A stretch of DNA of 64,000 nt from Shewanella psychrophila (GTDB taxonomy: Bacteria > Pseudomonadota > Gammaproteobacteria > Enterobacterales > Shewanellaceae), in contig NZ_CP014782.1 in the NCBI RefSeq assembly GCF_002005305.1, positions 4,030,001-4,094,000 on the forward strand. The letters are read 5' to 3'. Positions 52,746 through 62,504 of the stretch are shown one piece after another. The notes beneath the pieces are model-generated. The model saw only the letters and a program-made list of their open reading frames with translations. It had not been told where the DNA came from and made no database searches. Made by a program: the position numbers and the translations under genes. How positions within the stretch are numbered: position 1 is the stretch's first letter; the number at the start of each line of letters is the position of its first letter.

Positions 52746-55436
52746 ATGCTGCCAAACTCAAAAATGGCTAAAGCTGTGCGTTTTGCATTAATTAGTGGTG
52801 CTGCAACTGCCGCATTAACTGCGCCAGCTGTATTCGCTGCAAGTGAAGATGAATCAGTAGAAAGAATTCAAGTAACGGGCTCACGTATTAAGCGTACCGA
52901 CATGGAAACGGCTACGCCTATTACCGTATTAAGTGCCGATGATATGGCTAAACAAGGTTTTACCAATATTCAAGATGCACTTCAGAGCCTAACCTCCACT
53001 ACAAGTGCAATGACAGGCCAATCGGTTCACGGTTTCACACCTGCTGCATCTTCAATCAGCTTACGAAATGCAGGTGCTAACCGCACCTTGACACTGATCA
53101 ATGGTAAGCGTCTAAATCAGTATCCTAAGCCTGCTAACGGAACTGACAACTTCGTCGATACTGCCAACCTTCCAATGGAAGCCGTAGCACGTATCGAAGT
53201 ATTAAAATCTGGTGGCTCAGCCATATACGGCGCCGATGCTGTCGGTGGTGTGATCAACATCATCTTGAAAAAAGATTTCGAGGGCGTAGCACTTAAGTAT
53301 CGCCATGGCGATACTTTTGAAGGTGGTGGAGGAAGTGATCGTATCGCACTATCTCTAGGCGCATCATCGGATCGCGGCAACGTATCTACCTTTATCGAGT
53401 TCACTAATACTGAACAGCTAAAGGCGACGGATCGTGAAAACTTCGGTCTTCACACAGATAAAGTTCCTTATAGTGATTTTTCTAATTACAGTTCATATGG
53501 CGCTCGTATAGCTGGCGGAACTGGTGCTCGCCAACTGACTCCAGATGAATGTACTGCCGGTGGCTTCTTTTGGGATGCTGGCAATACACGTTGTGGTTTT
53601 GACCGCTCACAATGGCGCGATCTAGAGCCGGAACGCACTCGTTTTATCAGCTCTACTAACTTCAACTATGAACTGTCAGACGATGTGAGCTTTGTCGGTC
53701 GCCTAGACTTTGCAGAAGCAAAATCGACTACTCGTATCGAGCCTATGGCAATCAACGATTACGACGTAACAGTTGATGGCAGCAATGTTACGGTTTCATC
53801 TGGTGATCTAACGAAAACGTTTAACAACAAAACTACAGTTTTAGGCGGTGATTTCGCTAACGCTGAAGATGGCAAATACTACTATGTTCGCCGTTTGCAC
53901 GAATTTGGTAACCGTACAGGCGAAACTAAGACCCGTAATTACTTCTTCACGGCAGGCCTTGAAGGCGTAGTCTTCGAAGATTATAACTGGGATGCGTCTG
54001 TAAACTATGGTCGTACAAACGTTGATGTTTTCCGTGGCGGTTACGCAACTGTTGGCGGTATGTTCGACTACATCACAGCCGGTGAAAATGGCAACTCTTT
54101 GCTGAAAAACATTTCATCTGAAGATGTTGAAGCCGCTTCATATACACCATTTGAACGTGCACAGTCGACGCAGAAAAATGTACAAGCAAACATTACTGGT
54201 AGCGCTTTCGACATGCCAGCTGGTGAAGCCCTATTCGCATTTGGCGCCGAGTACACAGAGCAAGATTACCAGAGCGAATCTGATTCTGAATCAGCTAAAG
54301 GTAACATCCTTACAACTGGAGGTTCATCAGGAGCAGGCGATCGTTCATACTGGGCAACTTATGCAGAACTAAGCATGCCTGTATTGGACCAGCTAACTGT
54401 CGATGTCGCAGTACGTTACGATGAATACAGTGATTTCGGTGGTAATGTTTCTCCACAGATCACCGTTCAATATCGTCCAATGGATGAGTTGTTAATCCGT
54501 GCATCGGCAACAAGCGTATTCCGCGCACCTGATATGCATCGTGTCTATGGTGATGCAACTAAAGGCTTCAACCAAGTTATTGACTTTAAACAGTGTCAAG
54601 CTATGGGAGGAACCCCTGCTCAGCCTAATTCAGATCCTAAGATCAACGAGATCTGTAACGAACTTCATATCGATACCACAACGGGTGCTAATAAAGATCT
54701 GGAAGCCGAAACGGGTTACACAGCCAATATCGGTGCGGTTTGGGGTGGCGATTCACTCAATGCTTCATTTGATTTATGGGAGTGGAAGCTGGATGATATG
54801 GTGAGTGATATCAGCACAAGTAAAGCCGCTCGTGAATATGATACATATGAAGATATGCTCACGCGTGACGCAGATGGGACCATCACTCATATCAACGCAG
54901 TCGCAATGAACTTAGCCTACCAAAAAGTACGTGGTATTGATTTTACAGCAGGCTATGGCTGGGATCTAAATGACCTAGGTGAGTTTAAGTTAAATTTCCA
55001 GGGCACATACATTCTTCTATCTGAGGGTCAGACAGATCCTACTGCAGATATAGATGATGATATCGATGATGGTGGTTTACCTCAGTACCGTGCAAACTTG
55101 ATACTTGGTTACTACATCGAAGATTTTGAAACAACATTAGGTGCTTATCACACCGCACGTATGCACGGTGTTTCTTACAAATCATTTAAGAAGTCTGCGA
55201 CAGATGCTGGTGAAGCGTTTGACGAAAGCGCTCATGAAGTTGCCTCTATGACTAAGTGGAACCTTACCGCAGGCTACAACATCACTGATGCCATCAAGGT
55301 TCAGGCTGGTGTGATTAACTTGTTTGATGCAGGTCCTAACTTCGACCCAACAGATAGTTCATGGCCTCATTATCCACGTGGCGTTTATAACGCTCGCGGT
55401 CGTGAGTTCTTCTTAGAAGGTGAAGTAAAGTTTTAA
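52746..55436 (+). CDS. TonB-dependent outer-membrane receptor
   Basis: An 896-residue receptor for energy-dependent uptake. The signal peptide ends near residue 32 (APAVFAA), followed by a TonB-box-like VERIQVTGSRIKR, a plug domain (LNQYPKP and IEVLKSGGSAIYGADAVGGV), and a long 22-strand barrel ending in FFLEGEVKF with C-terminal Phe. Its RNAGANRTLTLINGKRL text is typical of the large receptors used by marine gammaproteobacteria for oligopeptides or carbohydrates, but the substrate is not evident. GGGAG lies before the ATG. No TonB, ABC or degradative enzyme gene flanks it, so it stands alone, followed by a terminator. Confidence 0.93.
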   Translation: MLPNSKMAKAVRFALISGAATAALTAPAVFAASEDESVERIQVTGSRIKRTDMETATPITVLSADDMAKQGFTNIQDALQSLTSTTSAMTGQSVHGFTPAASSISLRNAGANRTLTLINGKRLNQYPKPANGTDNFVDTANLPMEAVARIEVLKSGGSAIYGADAVGGVINIILKKDFEGVALKYRHGDTFEGGGGSDRIALSLGASSDRGNVSTFIEFTNTEQLKATDRENFGLHTDKVPYSDFSNYSSYGARIAGGTGARQLTPDECTAGGFFWDAGNTRCGFDRSQWRDLEPERTRFISSTNFNYELSDDVSFVGRLDFAEAKSTTRIEPMAINDYDVTVDGSNVTVSSGDLTKTFNNKTTVLGGDFANAEDGKYYYVRRLHEFGNRTGETKTRNYFFTAGLEGVVFEDYNWDASVNYGRTNVDVFRGGYATVGGMFDYITAGENGNSLLKNISSEDVEAASYTPFERAQSTQKNVQANITGSAFDMPAGEALFAFGAEYTEQDYQSESDSESAKGNILTTGGSSGAGDRSYWATYAELSMPVLDQLTVDVAVRYDEYSDFGGNVSPQITVQYRPMDELLIRASATSVFRAPDMHRVYGDATKGFNQVIDFKQCQAMGGTPAQPNSDPKINEICNELHIDTTTGANKDLEAETGYTANIGAVWGGDSLNASFDLWEWKLDDMVSDISTSKAAREYDTYEDMLTRDADGTITHINAVAMNLAYQKVRGIDFTAGYGWDLNDLGEFKLNFQGTYILLSEGQTDPTADIDDDIDDGGLPQYRANLILGYYIEDFETTLGAYHTARMHGVSYKSFKKSATDAGEAFDESAHEVASMTKWNLTAGYNITDAIKVQAGVINLFDAGPNFDPTDSSWPHYPRGVYNARGREFFLEGEVKF

Positions 55437-55469
55437 ATCATTTAACTCAGTTAATATGATTTTAAACAT

Positions 55470-55499
55470 AAAAACGGCATCATTTGATGCCGTTTTTCT
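55470..55499. terminator. Bidirectional terminator between the receptor and yfcC-like gene
   Basis: AAAAACGGCATC / GATGCCGTTTTT inverted repeat with a four-base loop, flanked by A and T runs, between two converging genes. Confidence 0.85.
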
Positions 55500-55526
55500 A
55501 TTAAGCTATCTAATATCATACTGGCT

Positions 55527-57077
55527 TTAACTAAAGCCTAAATAGTGTGCCCCCACGACCACTAAACTTGATACAACAAACAATCCAAGCATAAAGCGCC
55601 AGATAAACTTAAGCCAGTCTCCCCAATCAACCCTGCAAACACCTAAGGTTGCCATCAAGGATGCCGATGTCGGTACCAAGACATTTGTAAAGCCATCCCC
55701 CAGCTGAAAAGCAAGTACGGATACCTGTCTAGTCACACCTACAATATCGGCCAATGGCGCCATTAAAGGCATAGTCAGAGCTGCCTGTCCCGATCCAGAA
55801 GTCACGAAGAAATTAAACACCGACTGAAACAGCAACATGAACCAGGCTGAAAGCGCATTAGGTAATTGGCCGATAACGTTTCCGGCACTGTTTAAAATAG
55901 AATTAAGTACGCTAGGCTCAGTTGGGCCTCCGCCGCCGAGCAAGATAAGAATGCCTGAAGCACAGCCGACTAACACAGCCGGTTCCAACATAGTGGCTGC
56001 GCCTTGCTTAAAGCTAGTCGCCACATTATTGATTGTCATGCCGTTCAGCTTAAACATCACACCAATCGCGCCTATCACTATACCCATAGTAAAAAACTGG
56101 CTAGCGATCTCGGGAATAAACCAGGCCTGAGTCACCACGCCCCAGATAACCCAAGCGACAGTTGCTACAATCGCCAGTAGCACTAAGATATCTCCGATAT
56201 TAAAACGACTATCTAAACTAGCCTTACTCTGGTTCTCTCTAAAATAAGCATCCGAGTGGTAACTATGGGACAGCGAAGGCGTCTGTTTGATTTTCTTAGC
56301 ATAGCTCATAGTGAATGCTAGCCCCATCAGGGTGAATCCAGCCCACATGATAACCCTCATACCCGAACCAGACAGTACGGGGATCCCGGCTATTCCTTGT
56401 GCGATTGCGACACTAAATGGGTTCATCCAGGAACTGGCAAACCCTATCTGCGTCGCCACATAGGTCACCATCACAGTCGTTATGCCATCGTAGCCAAGTC
56501 TTATCATCAGAGGACAGATAATTATCGCGAAGGCAATAGCTTCCTCTCCCATGCCGAACACGGCACCACCGAGGGAAAACAAACTGAATATCGCAGGAAT
56601 AAACAACATCTCATTGCCGCGGGTCTTATCGATAAGCCTTAAGATGCCGTTATCTATGGTGCCTGTAGCCATCACGACCCCGAAGGAGCCACCGATCACT
56701 AACATAAACATGATGACACCGATGGCGCTGCCCCATTTAGAGCCAGATACAAGCCCTTCAAAGGCAAAATTGAAAAATCCTGCGCCGCCATTACCCTCGA
56801 ATAAGGCCACGGGTTGCAGCTTAGGATCGCCTTGATCGTCTAGGCTATATTGAAATGAATTTGGATCGACAACCACTCGAGACTTTTCAACACCATCGGC
56901 TACATAGCTAACCTCCAGTGTATCGAAGGCCCCGATAGGGACAAAGTAGGTCAATAATGCCGCGGCTAAGGCCACGAAGAAGATAATGACTAAGGTGTCA
57001 GGCATCTGCCATGTGGAAATACGTTTAGCGCTTTGTTCTTTACCGAGGGAGCTAGTCTGGTCCATATCTACTGCCAT
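55527..57077 (-). CDS. YfcC-family C4-dicarboxylate/basic amino acid-type carrier
   Basis: A 516-residue inner-membrane carrier of the YfcC (DcuC/ArsB-like ion transporter) family. About 12 helices are seen. WQMPDTLVIIFFVALAAALL starts the first, FGMGEEAIAFAIIICPLMIR and VTYVATQIGFASSWMNPFSV are conserved repeat parts, and FFVTSGSGQAALTMPLMAPL with FQLGDGFTNVLVPTSASLMA marks the second half. The family is described as C4-dicarboxylate anaerobic or amino-acid carriers; the substrate here is not assigned. It converges with the receptor gene and diverges from focA, which suggests an anaerobic role. Confidence 0.88.
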   Translation of the reverse strand: MAVDMDQTSSLGKEQSAKRISTWQMPDTLVIIFFVALAAALLTYFVPIGAFDTLEVSYVADGVEKSRVVVDPNSFQYSLDDQGDPKLQPVALFEGNGGAGFFNFAFEGLVSGSKWGSAIGVIMFMLVIGGSFGVVMATGTIDNGILRLIDKTRGNEMLFIPAIFSLFSLGGAVFGMGEEAIAFAIIICPLMIRLGYDGITTVMVTYVATQIGFASSWMNPFSVAIAQGIAGIPVLSGSGMRVIMWAGFTLMGLAFTMSYAKKIKQTPSLSHSYHSDAYFRENQSKASLDSRFNIGDILVLLAIVATVAWVIWGVVTQAWFIPEIASQFFTMGIVIGAIGVMFKLNGMTINNVATSFKQGAATMLEPAVLVGCASGILILLGGGGPTEPSVLNSILNSAGNVIGQLPNALSAWFMLLFQSVFNFFVTSGSGQAALTMPLMAPLADIVGVTRQVSVLAFQLGDGFTNVLVPTSASLMATLGVCRVDWGDWLKFIWRFMLGLFVVSSLVVVGAHYLGFS

Positions 57078-57801
57078 TTATTCTTATAATATGGCCGCAA
57101 TATAAACTAAATTAACACTTGCCTCAAAGCGATAACACAAAGAAGCATTTTTCAAGATTAAAATTATAAGCCCATTATCGAATTATCATTGTCACTACCG
57201 CCAGCCGACAGTGAAAGTAGTCCGCTAACGAGCAACTTTTTGCAACACTCTTATTGCCAATAAGATTATTAGGGGAAAACTCGAGGCGCAACCTAACAAG
57301 TCGATCTTACTGACAATTAACAAAGAAAACCTTCATATTAATTACTGTTTACCATAAGACGAGTGATCGTCAAAAGATGTCAAGCAATTTACGTGCCTAA
57401 AACATCCCTTTACTAGGCACACCTATACAATTGTTACCTTGCTCGCAAATCTAAACAATCCAAGCAGGAAGCCGATGACAATCAGTGTTGTTAGTTTCAG
57501 TCCGTGCTAAAATCTTTACGGTAAATTGGTCTTACCATTTAAAAATAAAGATAAGTCATGCAGCATTTATCTCAGGTAAGACGCATACAGCAGTGGTCTC
57601 ATAAAGTGTAAACGAATTACAGTTTTAACCAATTTAGCTCCAAAAATTGACCAAGGTCACGAAATATAATTACAAAATTTTTATACTAGCTATATCAGGA
57701 ACCTCTTTACACAAGTAAAGGTTCCTTAAACTAACAATCAAATTTATATTAGATTAATTATCTAAAATAGCTTCACAGCAAAGGCATAGGTAAAAGCAAA
57801 A
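57078..57801. other. Divergent regulatory region between yfcC-like gene and focA
   Basis: No gene is supported in 724 bp. It presumably holds promoters for both sides, including an FNR-like site about 150 bp before focA. The E. coli focA-pfl region likewise has a long, multi-promoter leader. Confidence 0.5.
57647..57660. promoter_or_regulatory. FNR-like site upstream of focA
   Basis: TTGACCAAGGTCAC agrees with TTGA-N6-TCAA in seven of eight core bases. The last half-site base resembles CRP (TCAC), so either regulator could act. Confidence 0.45.
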
Positions 57802-58683
57802 ATGAATAATAATCCAAGCCCATTTGATGCTAGCACACCAGCCACAACAGCTAAGAAAGTTGAAGATGCTGCAGTCGTTAAGGTCAATCGCGACACAATA
57901 TCAACGTTACTACTTGCTGCTACTGCTGGTGTTTTTATCGGTTTGGCATTTGTGTTCTATGTTGTCGTTACTGCAGGTGGTAGCGCCCTTCCTTACGGGC
58001 TCAATAAACTCATTGGCGGCTTATGTTTCAGCCTTGGACTAATGCTTGTGGTTATCTTAGGTGGTGAGTTATTCACTTCAACAGTCTTAACCATTACAGC
58101 CAGAGCAAGTAAACGAGTGTCCACCAAAGCCTTAATGCGCAACTGGGGCTTAGTTTATTTAGGTAATTTCATCGGTGCCATGGTGCTTGTGGGCTTGATG
58201 ATCAGCGCTAAGCATTATGAAGCGGGACATGGGCTAATTGGCCTAGGTTACTTACAGACAGCGCAAGCTAAAATGCACCACACATTCGGACAAGCCTTTG
58301 CCTTAGGTATTATGTGTAATGTCATGGTCTGCCTCGCCGTTTGGATGGCCTATGCAGGCCGTACCGTCACTGACAAATTGCTTGCTGTTGTATTACCCGT
58401 CGCCATGTTTGTCGCCGCAGGTTTTGAGCACTGCATCGCTAACATGTTTCTTATTCCCATGGCCATTTTTACTAAGCAAGTTGCAACACCCGATTTTTGG
58501 GCAAACGCTGGTATAGACCCTAGTCAGTTTGCTGATTTAACTTGGAGTCAATTTATACTCCACAATCTCGTCCCGGTCACTTTAGGTAATATTGTGGGCG
58601 GCGCTATTTTCGTAGGACTCACTTATTGGTTTGTTTATCGCCGCCCCGCACTTGCGAAGGCACACAACGATAACCAAGCTTAA
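57802..58683 (+). CDS. focA: Formate transporter FocA
   Basis: FocA is a pentameric inner-membrane channel that exports or imports formate. The 293-residue protein has the FNT-family pattern: FIGLAFVFYVVVTAGG, LCFSLGLMLVVILGGELFTS, NWGLVYLGNFIGAMVLVG, LGIMCNVMVCLAVWMAYA, AAGFEHCIANMFLIPMAIFT and HNLVPVTLGNIVGGAIFVGL. The conserved channel residues (such as the His in FEHCIANMF) are present. The 33 residues before the first helix form a longer N terminus than usual. It is followed 24 bp later by pflB, as in enteric bacteria. Confidence 0.96.
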   Translation: MNNNPSPFDASTPATTAKKVEDAAVVKVNRDTISTLLLAATAGVFIGLAFVFYVVVTAGGSALPYGLNKLIGGLCFSLGLMLVVILGGELFTSTVLTITARASKRVSTKALMRNWGLVYLGNFIGAMVLVGLMISAKHYEAGHGLIGLGYLQTAQAKMHHTFGQAFALGIMCNVMVCLAVWMAYAGRTVTDKLLAVVLPVAMFVAAGFEHCIANMFLIPMAIFTKQVATPDFWANAGIDPSQFADLTWSQFILHNLVPVTLGNIVGGAIFVGLTYWFVYRRPALAKAHNDNQA

Positions 58684-58707
58684 TTCTTAACAGAAGGTAT
58701 TTGCGCT

Positions 58708-60990
58708 ATGACCGAAAAAACTGAACAATTTGCCAACGCATGGGAAGGATTCACCGCCGGCGATTGGAAATCTCAAGTCAATGTTCGTGACTTTATACAG
58801 ACTAACTACACCCCTTATGAAGGCAATGAGTCATTTCTAGCCGAAGCGACCGAAGCGACCACCAAGCTTTGGGACAAGGTGATGGTTGGGATCAAGCAAG
58901 AAAATCAGACTCATGCACCTGTGGATTTTGATACCGACAAGGTATCGACCATCACTTCCCATGAAGCCGGTTATATCGAGCAAGAACTCGAAACCATTGT
59001 AGGCCTTCAAACAGAAGCACCGCTTAAGCGTGCCATGTTGCCTAACGGTGGTATTCGTATGGTAGAAGGCTCATGCAAAGCATACGATCGCGTACTGAAC
59101 CCAGAAATTAAATATGTTTACTCTGAGCTTCGTAAGACTCACAACCAAGGTGTGTTCGATATTTACACCCCAGAAATCATGGGTTGTCGTAAATCAGGTA
59201 TTCTGACCGGTTTACCCGACGCCTACGGCCGTGGCCGTATCATCGGTGATTACCGCCGTATTGCCCTTTATGGCATCGATTATCTGCTGGAAGACAAGTT
59301 CGCCCAATTCGGCTCCTTACAAGAGCGTTTCGAAACCGGTGAAGACTTAAGTGCTACCATGCAACTTCGCGAAGAAATTGCCGAGCAGCACAAAGCCTTA
59401 GGTCAGATGAAACAAATGGCTGCCAGTTATGGTTTTGATATATCTAAGCCTGCAAGCAATGCTAAAGAAGCGATTCAATGGACTTACTTCGGTTATCTAG
59501 CCGCAGTGAAGAGCCAAAACGGTGCCGCCATGTCTCTTGGCCGTACTTCAAGCTTCCTCGATATATTCATCGAACGTGACCTTAAAAATGGCACCTTGAC
59601 TGAGCAGCAAGCTCAGGAAATGGTAGATCATTTCGTCATGAAGCTACGTATGGTTCGTTTCCTACGTACGCCAGAATACGATGAGTTATTCTCAGGTGAT
59701 CCCATCTGGGCCACAGAATCGATTGCCGGTATGGGTCTAGATGGCCGAACCCTGGTCACTAAATCCAGCTTCCGTTTCTTGCATACTCTGTACAACATGG
59801 GTGCGAGTCCAGAGCCGAACATCACAGTACTATGGTCTGATAAACTACCCTTAGACTTCAAGAAATACTGTGCTAAGGTCTCTATCGACACTAGCTCTAT
59901 CCAGTATGAGAATGATGACCTTATGCGTCCGGACTTCGAGTCAGATGACTACGCCATCGCCTGTTGTGTCAGCCCTATGGTTATCGGTAAGCATATGCAG
60001 TTCTTTGGTGCTCGTGCTAACTTGGCCAAGACTATGCTTTATGCCATCAATGGTGGTGTAGATGAGAAGCTTAAGACCCAAATAGGTCCTAAGTCTGATG
60101 CTATCACATCAGAAGTGTTAGATTTTGATGATGTTATGGGCCGTTTGGATACCATGATGGACTGGCTAGCCACTCAATATGTGTCTGCACTCAACGCAAT
60201 CCACTTCATGCATGACAAATACTCCTATGAAGCAGCCCTCATGGCACTTCATGACCGTGATGTACGCCGTACTATGGCATGCGGTATCGCAGGTTTATCT
60301 ATCGCCGCCGATTCACTGTCTGCGATTAAGTACGCTAAAGTTAAGCCTATTCGTGACGAAAATGGTATCGCCGTCGATTTCGACATCCAAGGTGATTATC
60401 CTAAATTCGGCAATAACGACGCACGAGTCGATGACTTAGCCAGTGATCTGGTCGAACGTTTCATGGCGAAAATTCGTCACATGAAGATGTACCGCAACGC
60501 CATACCTACTCAGTCAATCCTGACCATCACCTCTAATGTGGTTTATGGTAAGAAGACAGGTACTACACCTGACGGACGTCCAGCAGGTGCACCATTTGCA
60601 CCGGGTGCTAACCCTATGCATGGCCGTGATGAGAAAGGCGCCGTAGCTTCTCTGACTTCAGTAGCTAAACTGCCATTTGCCCATGCACAAGATGGGATCT
60701 CATATACCTTCTCTATCGTACCCAATGCACTGGGTAAAGATGAAGATGGGCGACGTACTAACCTTGCAGCACTAATGGACGGCTACTTTTCTCATAATGA
60801 GTCACGTGAGGGTGGTCAACATCTGAATGTTAACGTGATGAATCGTGAAATGCTTGAAGATGCCATAGTCAATCCGGACAAGTACCCTCAACTCACTATC
60901 CGAGTTTCAGGCTATGCTGTACGCTTCAACGCCTTAACACCTGAGCAGCAGCAAGACGTTATAACACGTACCTTTACTAAGGGAATGTAA
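58708..60990 (+). CDS. pflB: Pyruvate formate-lyase PflB
   Basis: PflB cleaves pyruvate with CoA into acetyl-CoA and formate in anaerobic growth, by a glycyl radical. The 760-residue protein matches E. coli length. Catalytic cysteines are Cys419 and Cys420 in AIACCVSPM, and the radical Gly735 is in RVSGYAVRF near the C terminus. PNALGKDEDGRR and GGQHLNVNVMNREML lie before it. It sits between focA and the activase gene; a hairpin between pflB and pflA may tune their ratio. Confidence 0.97.
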   Translation: MTEKTEQFANAWEGFTAGDWKSQVNVRDFIQTNYTPYEGNESFLAEATEATTKLWDKVMVGIKQENQTHAPVDFDTDKVSTITSHEAGYIEQELETIVGLQTEAPLKRAMLPNGGIRMVEGSCKAYDRVLNPEIKYVYSELRKTHNQGVFDIYTPEIMGCRKSGILTGLPDAYGRGRIIGDYRRIALYGIDYLLEDKFAQFGSLQERFETGEDLSATMQLREEIAEQHKALGQMKQMAASYGFDISKPASNAKEAIQWTYFGYLAAVKSQNGAAMSLGRTSSFLDIFIERDLKNGTLTEQQAQEMVDHFVMKLRMVRFLRTPEYDELFSGDPIWATESIAGMGLDGRTLVTKSSFRFLHTLYNMGASPEPNITVLWSDKLPLDFKKYCAKVSIDTSSIQYENDDLMRPDFESDDYAIACCVSPMVIGKHMQFFGARANLAKTMLYAINGGVDEKLKTQIGPKSDAITSEVLDFDDVMGRLDTMMDWLATQYVSALNAIHFMHDKYSYEAALMALHDRDVRRTMACGIAGLSIAADSLSAIKYAKVKPIRDENGIAVDFDIQGDYPKFGNNDARVDDLASDLVERFMAKIRHMKMYRNAIPTQSILTITSNVVYGKKTGTTPDGRPAGAPFAPGANPMHGRDEKGAVASLTSVAKLPFAHAQDGISYTFSIVPNALGKDEDGRRTNLAALMDGYFSHNESREGGQHLNVNVMNREMLEDAIVNPDKYPQLTIRVSGYAVRFNALTPEQQQDVITRTFTKGM

Positions 60991-61033
60991 TGAGCTTATC
61001 TTCTCTAGATAAGTCCTAGTTAACGTAAATAGA

Positions 61034-61066
61034 GTCAGGCTGTAATCACATGATTTTCAGCCTGAC
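61034..61066 (+). terminator. Intergenic hairpin between pflB and pflA
   Basis: A 9-bp perfect stem (GTCAGGCTG / CAGCCTGAC) with a long loop and no long T-run. It may be a partial terminator or RNA-processing site lowering pflA expression relative to pflB. Confidence 0.55.
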
Positions 61067-61088
61067 TTAGCAAAATTAAGGAGAAACA

Positions 61089-61829
61089 ATGACAGTAAAA
61101 GGTCGGATCCACTCACTGGAATCCTTTGGTACCGTAGATGGGCCAGGCATAAGGTTTATCACGTTTATGCAAGGTTGTTTGATGCGTTGCCAATACTGTC
61201 ATAATCGCGATACCTGGGATCTTCATGGTGGACGAGAAGTCGAAGTAAAAGAACTCATGGAACAGATTATCAGCTATCGCCCCTTTCTCGAGGCCAGCGG
61301 AGGAGGTGTGACCGCCAGTGGCGGCGAAGCCATATTGCAGGCGGAATTTGTCTCTGCCCTGTTCGCAGAATGTAAGCAAGAGGGTATTCACACTTGTCTG
61401 GATACCAACGGATTTGTACGCAAATATACGCCTATCATAGATGAACTACTCGACAATACCGATCTGGTTCTGCTCGATATTAAACATATAGACGATCAAA
61501 GACACATCGACCTGACACAGGTCAGCAACCACCGCACCTTAGAGTTCGCACAGTATCTGAATAAAAAACAACAAAAAACTTGGATACGTTATGTGGTTGT
61601 CGGTGGTTTTACCGATGATATCCCTGCGGCGCAACGCCTGGCCGACTTCCTCAAACCAATGACTAATATTGAAAAAGTGGAGCTACTGCCCTATCACGAG
61701 CTAGGAAAACACAAATGGGAAGCCATGGGGGAAACCTATCAACTCGATAATATTTCACCACCATCGAGTGAAACCATGGAACAGATTAAAAAGGTCTTTG
61801 TAGACGCTGGGATCAAGGCCATTTACTAG
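61089..61829 (+). CDS. pflA: Pyruvate formate-lyase-activating enzyme PflA
   Basis: This radical SAM enzyme makes the glycyl radical on PflB. The 246-residue protein has the radical SAM cluster CLMRCQYC (Cys30, Cys34, Cys37), then GGVTASGGEAILQ and ICTCLDTNG-like text (HTCLDTNGFVRK), and VLLDIKHIDDQRH. The length matches E. coli PflA. AAGGAG lies seven bases before the ATG. It follows pflB after the hairpin and converges with yfbV. Confidence 0.96.
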   Translation: MTVKGRIHSLESFGTVDGPGIRFITFMQGCLMRCQYCHNRDTWDLHGGREVEVKELMEQIISYRPFLEASGGGVTASGGEAILQAEFVSALFAECKQEGIHTCLDTNGFVRKYTPIIDELLDNTDLVLLDIKHIDDQRHIDLTQVSNHRTLEFAQYLNKKQQKTWIRYVVVGGFTDDIPAAQRLADFLKPMTNIEKVELLPYHELGKHKWEAMGETYQLDNISPPSSETMEQIKKVFVDAGIKAIY

Positions 61830-61868
61830 CAGTAATTAAAGATATTCGTTTCGGTTATAGCAATAAAA

Positions 61869-62312
61869 TTAAAGCTCTTCCCAATAAGTATTATCTAATC
61901 GTTCAAATGCTGCCTTTAATAAAAGTGCCATATCGAGATAACAGGCTCTTGGACCAAGGGGACTATGCTTGACTCCCATACTCGATAATTTCGCGGTCAG
62001 TTGATCGCACCAATCGAGTAAAGACAGAGGTAAGGGGTGGCGAGCACGCCAACCAAGCCAAAGCAGACCTTGAACGGGTAGGCTAAGAAAAAACAGGGCA
62101 ATAGTGATTGCTTGGGGCAAGAAAGTCCAACCATGGATATAGACTTGACTCGTAGCAGCCAAGAGAGCAAGCACTGGCATCAAGGTCACCGCGAGCTGAG
62201 TCGCCCTGATAACCCGATATTCGGGAAAGTAAAAACTAAGTTGTCTGACCATAGGCCAAGTCTTCATATATCGACGACCATCGCCCAGAGTTTTGATAAC
62301 TTGAATGCTCAA
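61869..62312 (-). CDS. yfbV: UPF0208-family membrane protein YfbV
   Basis: A 147-residue protein with two hydrophobic segments (VTLMPVLALLAATSQVYIHG and ITIALFFLSLPVQGLLWLGW). DGRRYMKTWPMVRQLSFYFP and the C-terminal MALLLKAAFERLDNTYWEEL match the YfbV pattern. E. coli YfbV has been linked to chromosome structure; the function here is not shown. The start is TTG, preceded by AGGTG six bases away, since no better ATG opens the frame. It sits beside ackA-pta but reads the other way, as in E. coli. Confidence 0.88.
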   Translation of the reverse strand: MSIQVIKTLGDGRRYMKTWPMVRQLSFYFPEYRVIRATQLAVTLMPVLALLAATSQVYIHGWTFLPQAITIALFFLSLPVQGLLWLGWRARHPLPLSLLDWCDQLTAKLSSMGVKHSPLGPRACYLDMALLLKAAFERLDNTYWEEL

Positions 62313-62504
62313 CTAAGACACCTATTTATATGGATACTGCTTTTACCATAGCACATGCTGCAATAGAGCCCCAAGGCCTTGCGATAGCTAAATCAGTAGT
62401 TCCTGGCTCCGACATCGGAGCACTTCTAGCGACTTCGGCTATTATTGCCAATGAAGTCATATTGTTCAGTGATAAATAATCACAGCATTACAAAAGGTTT
62501 AAAC

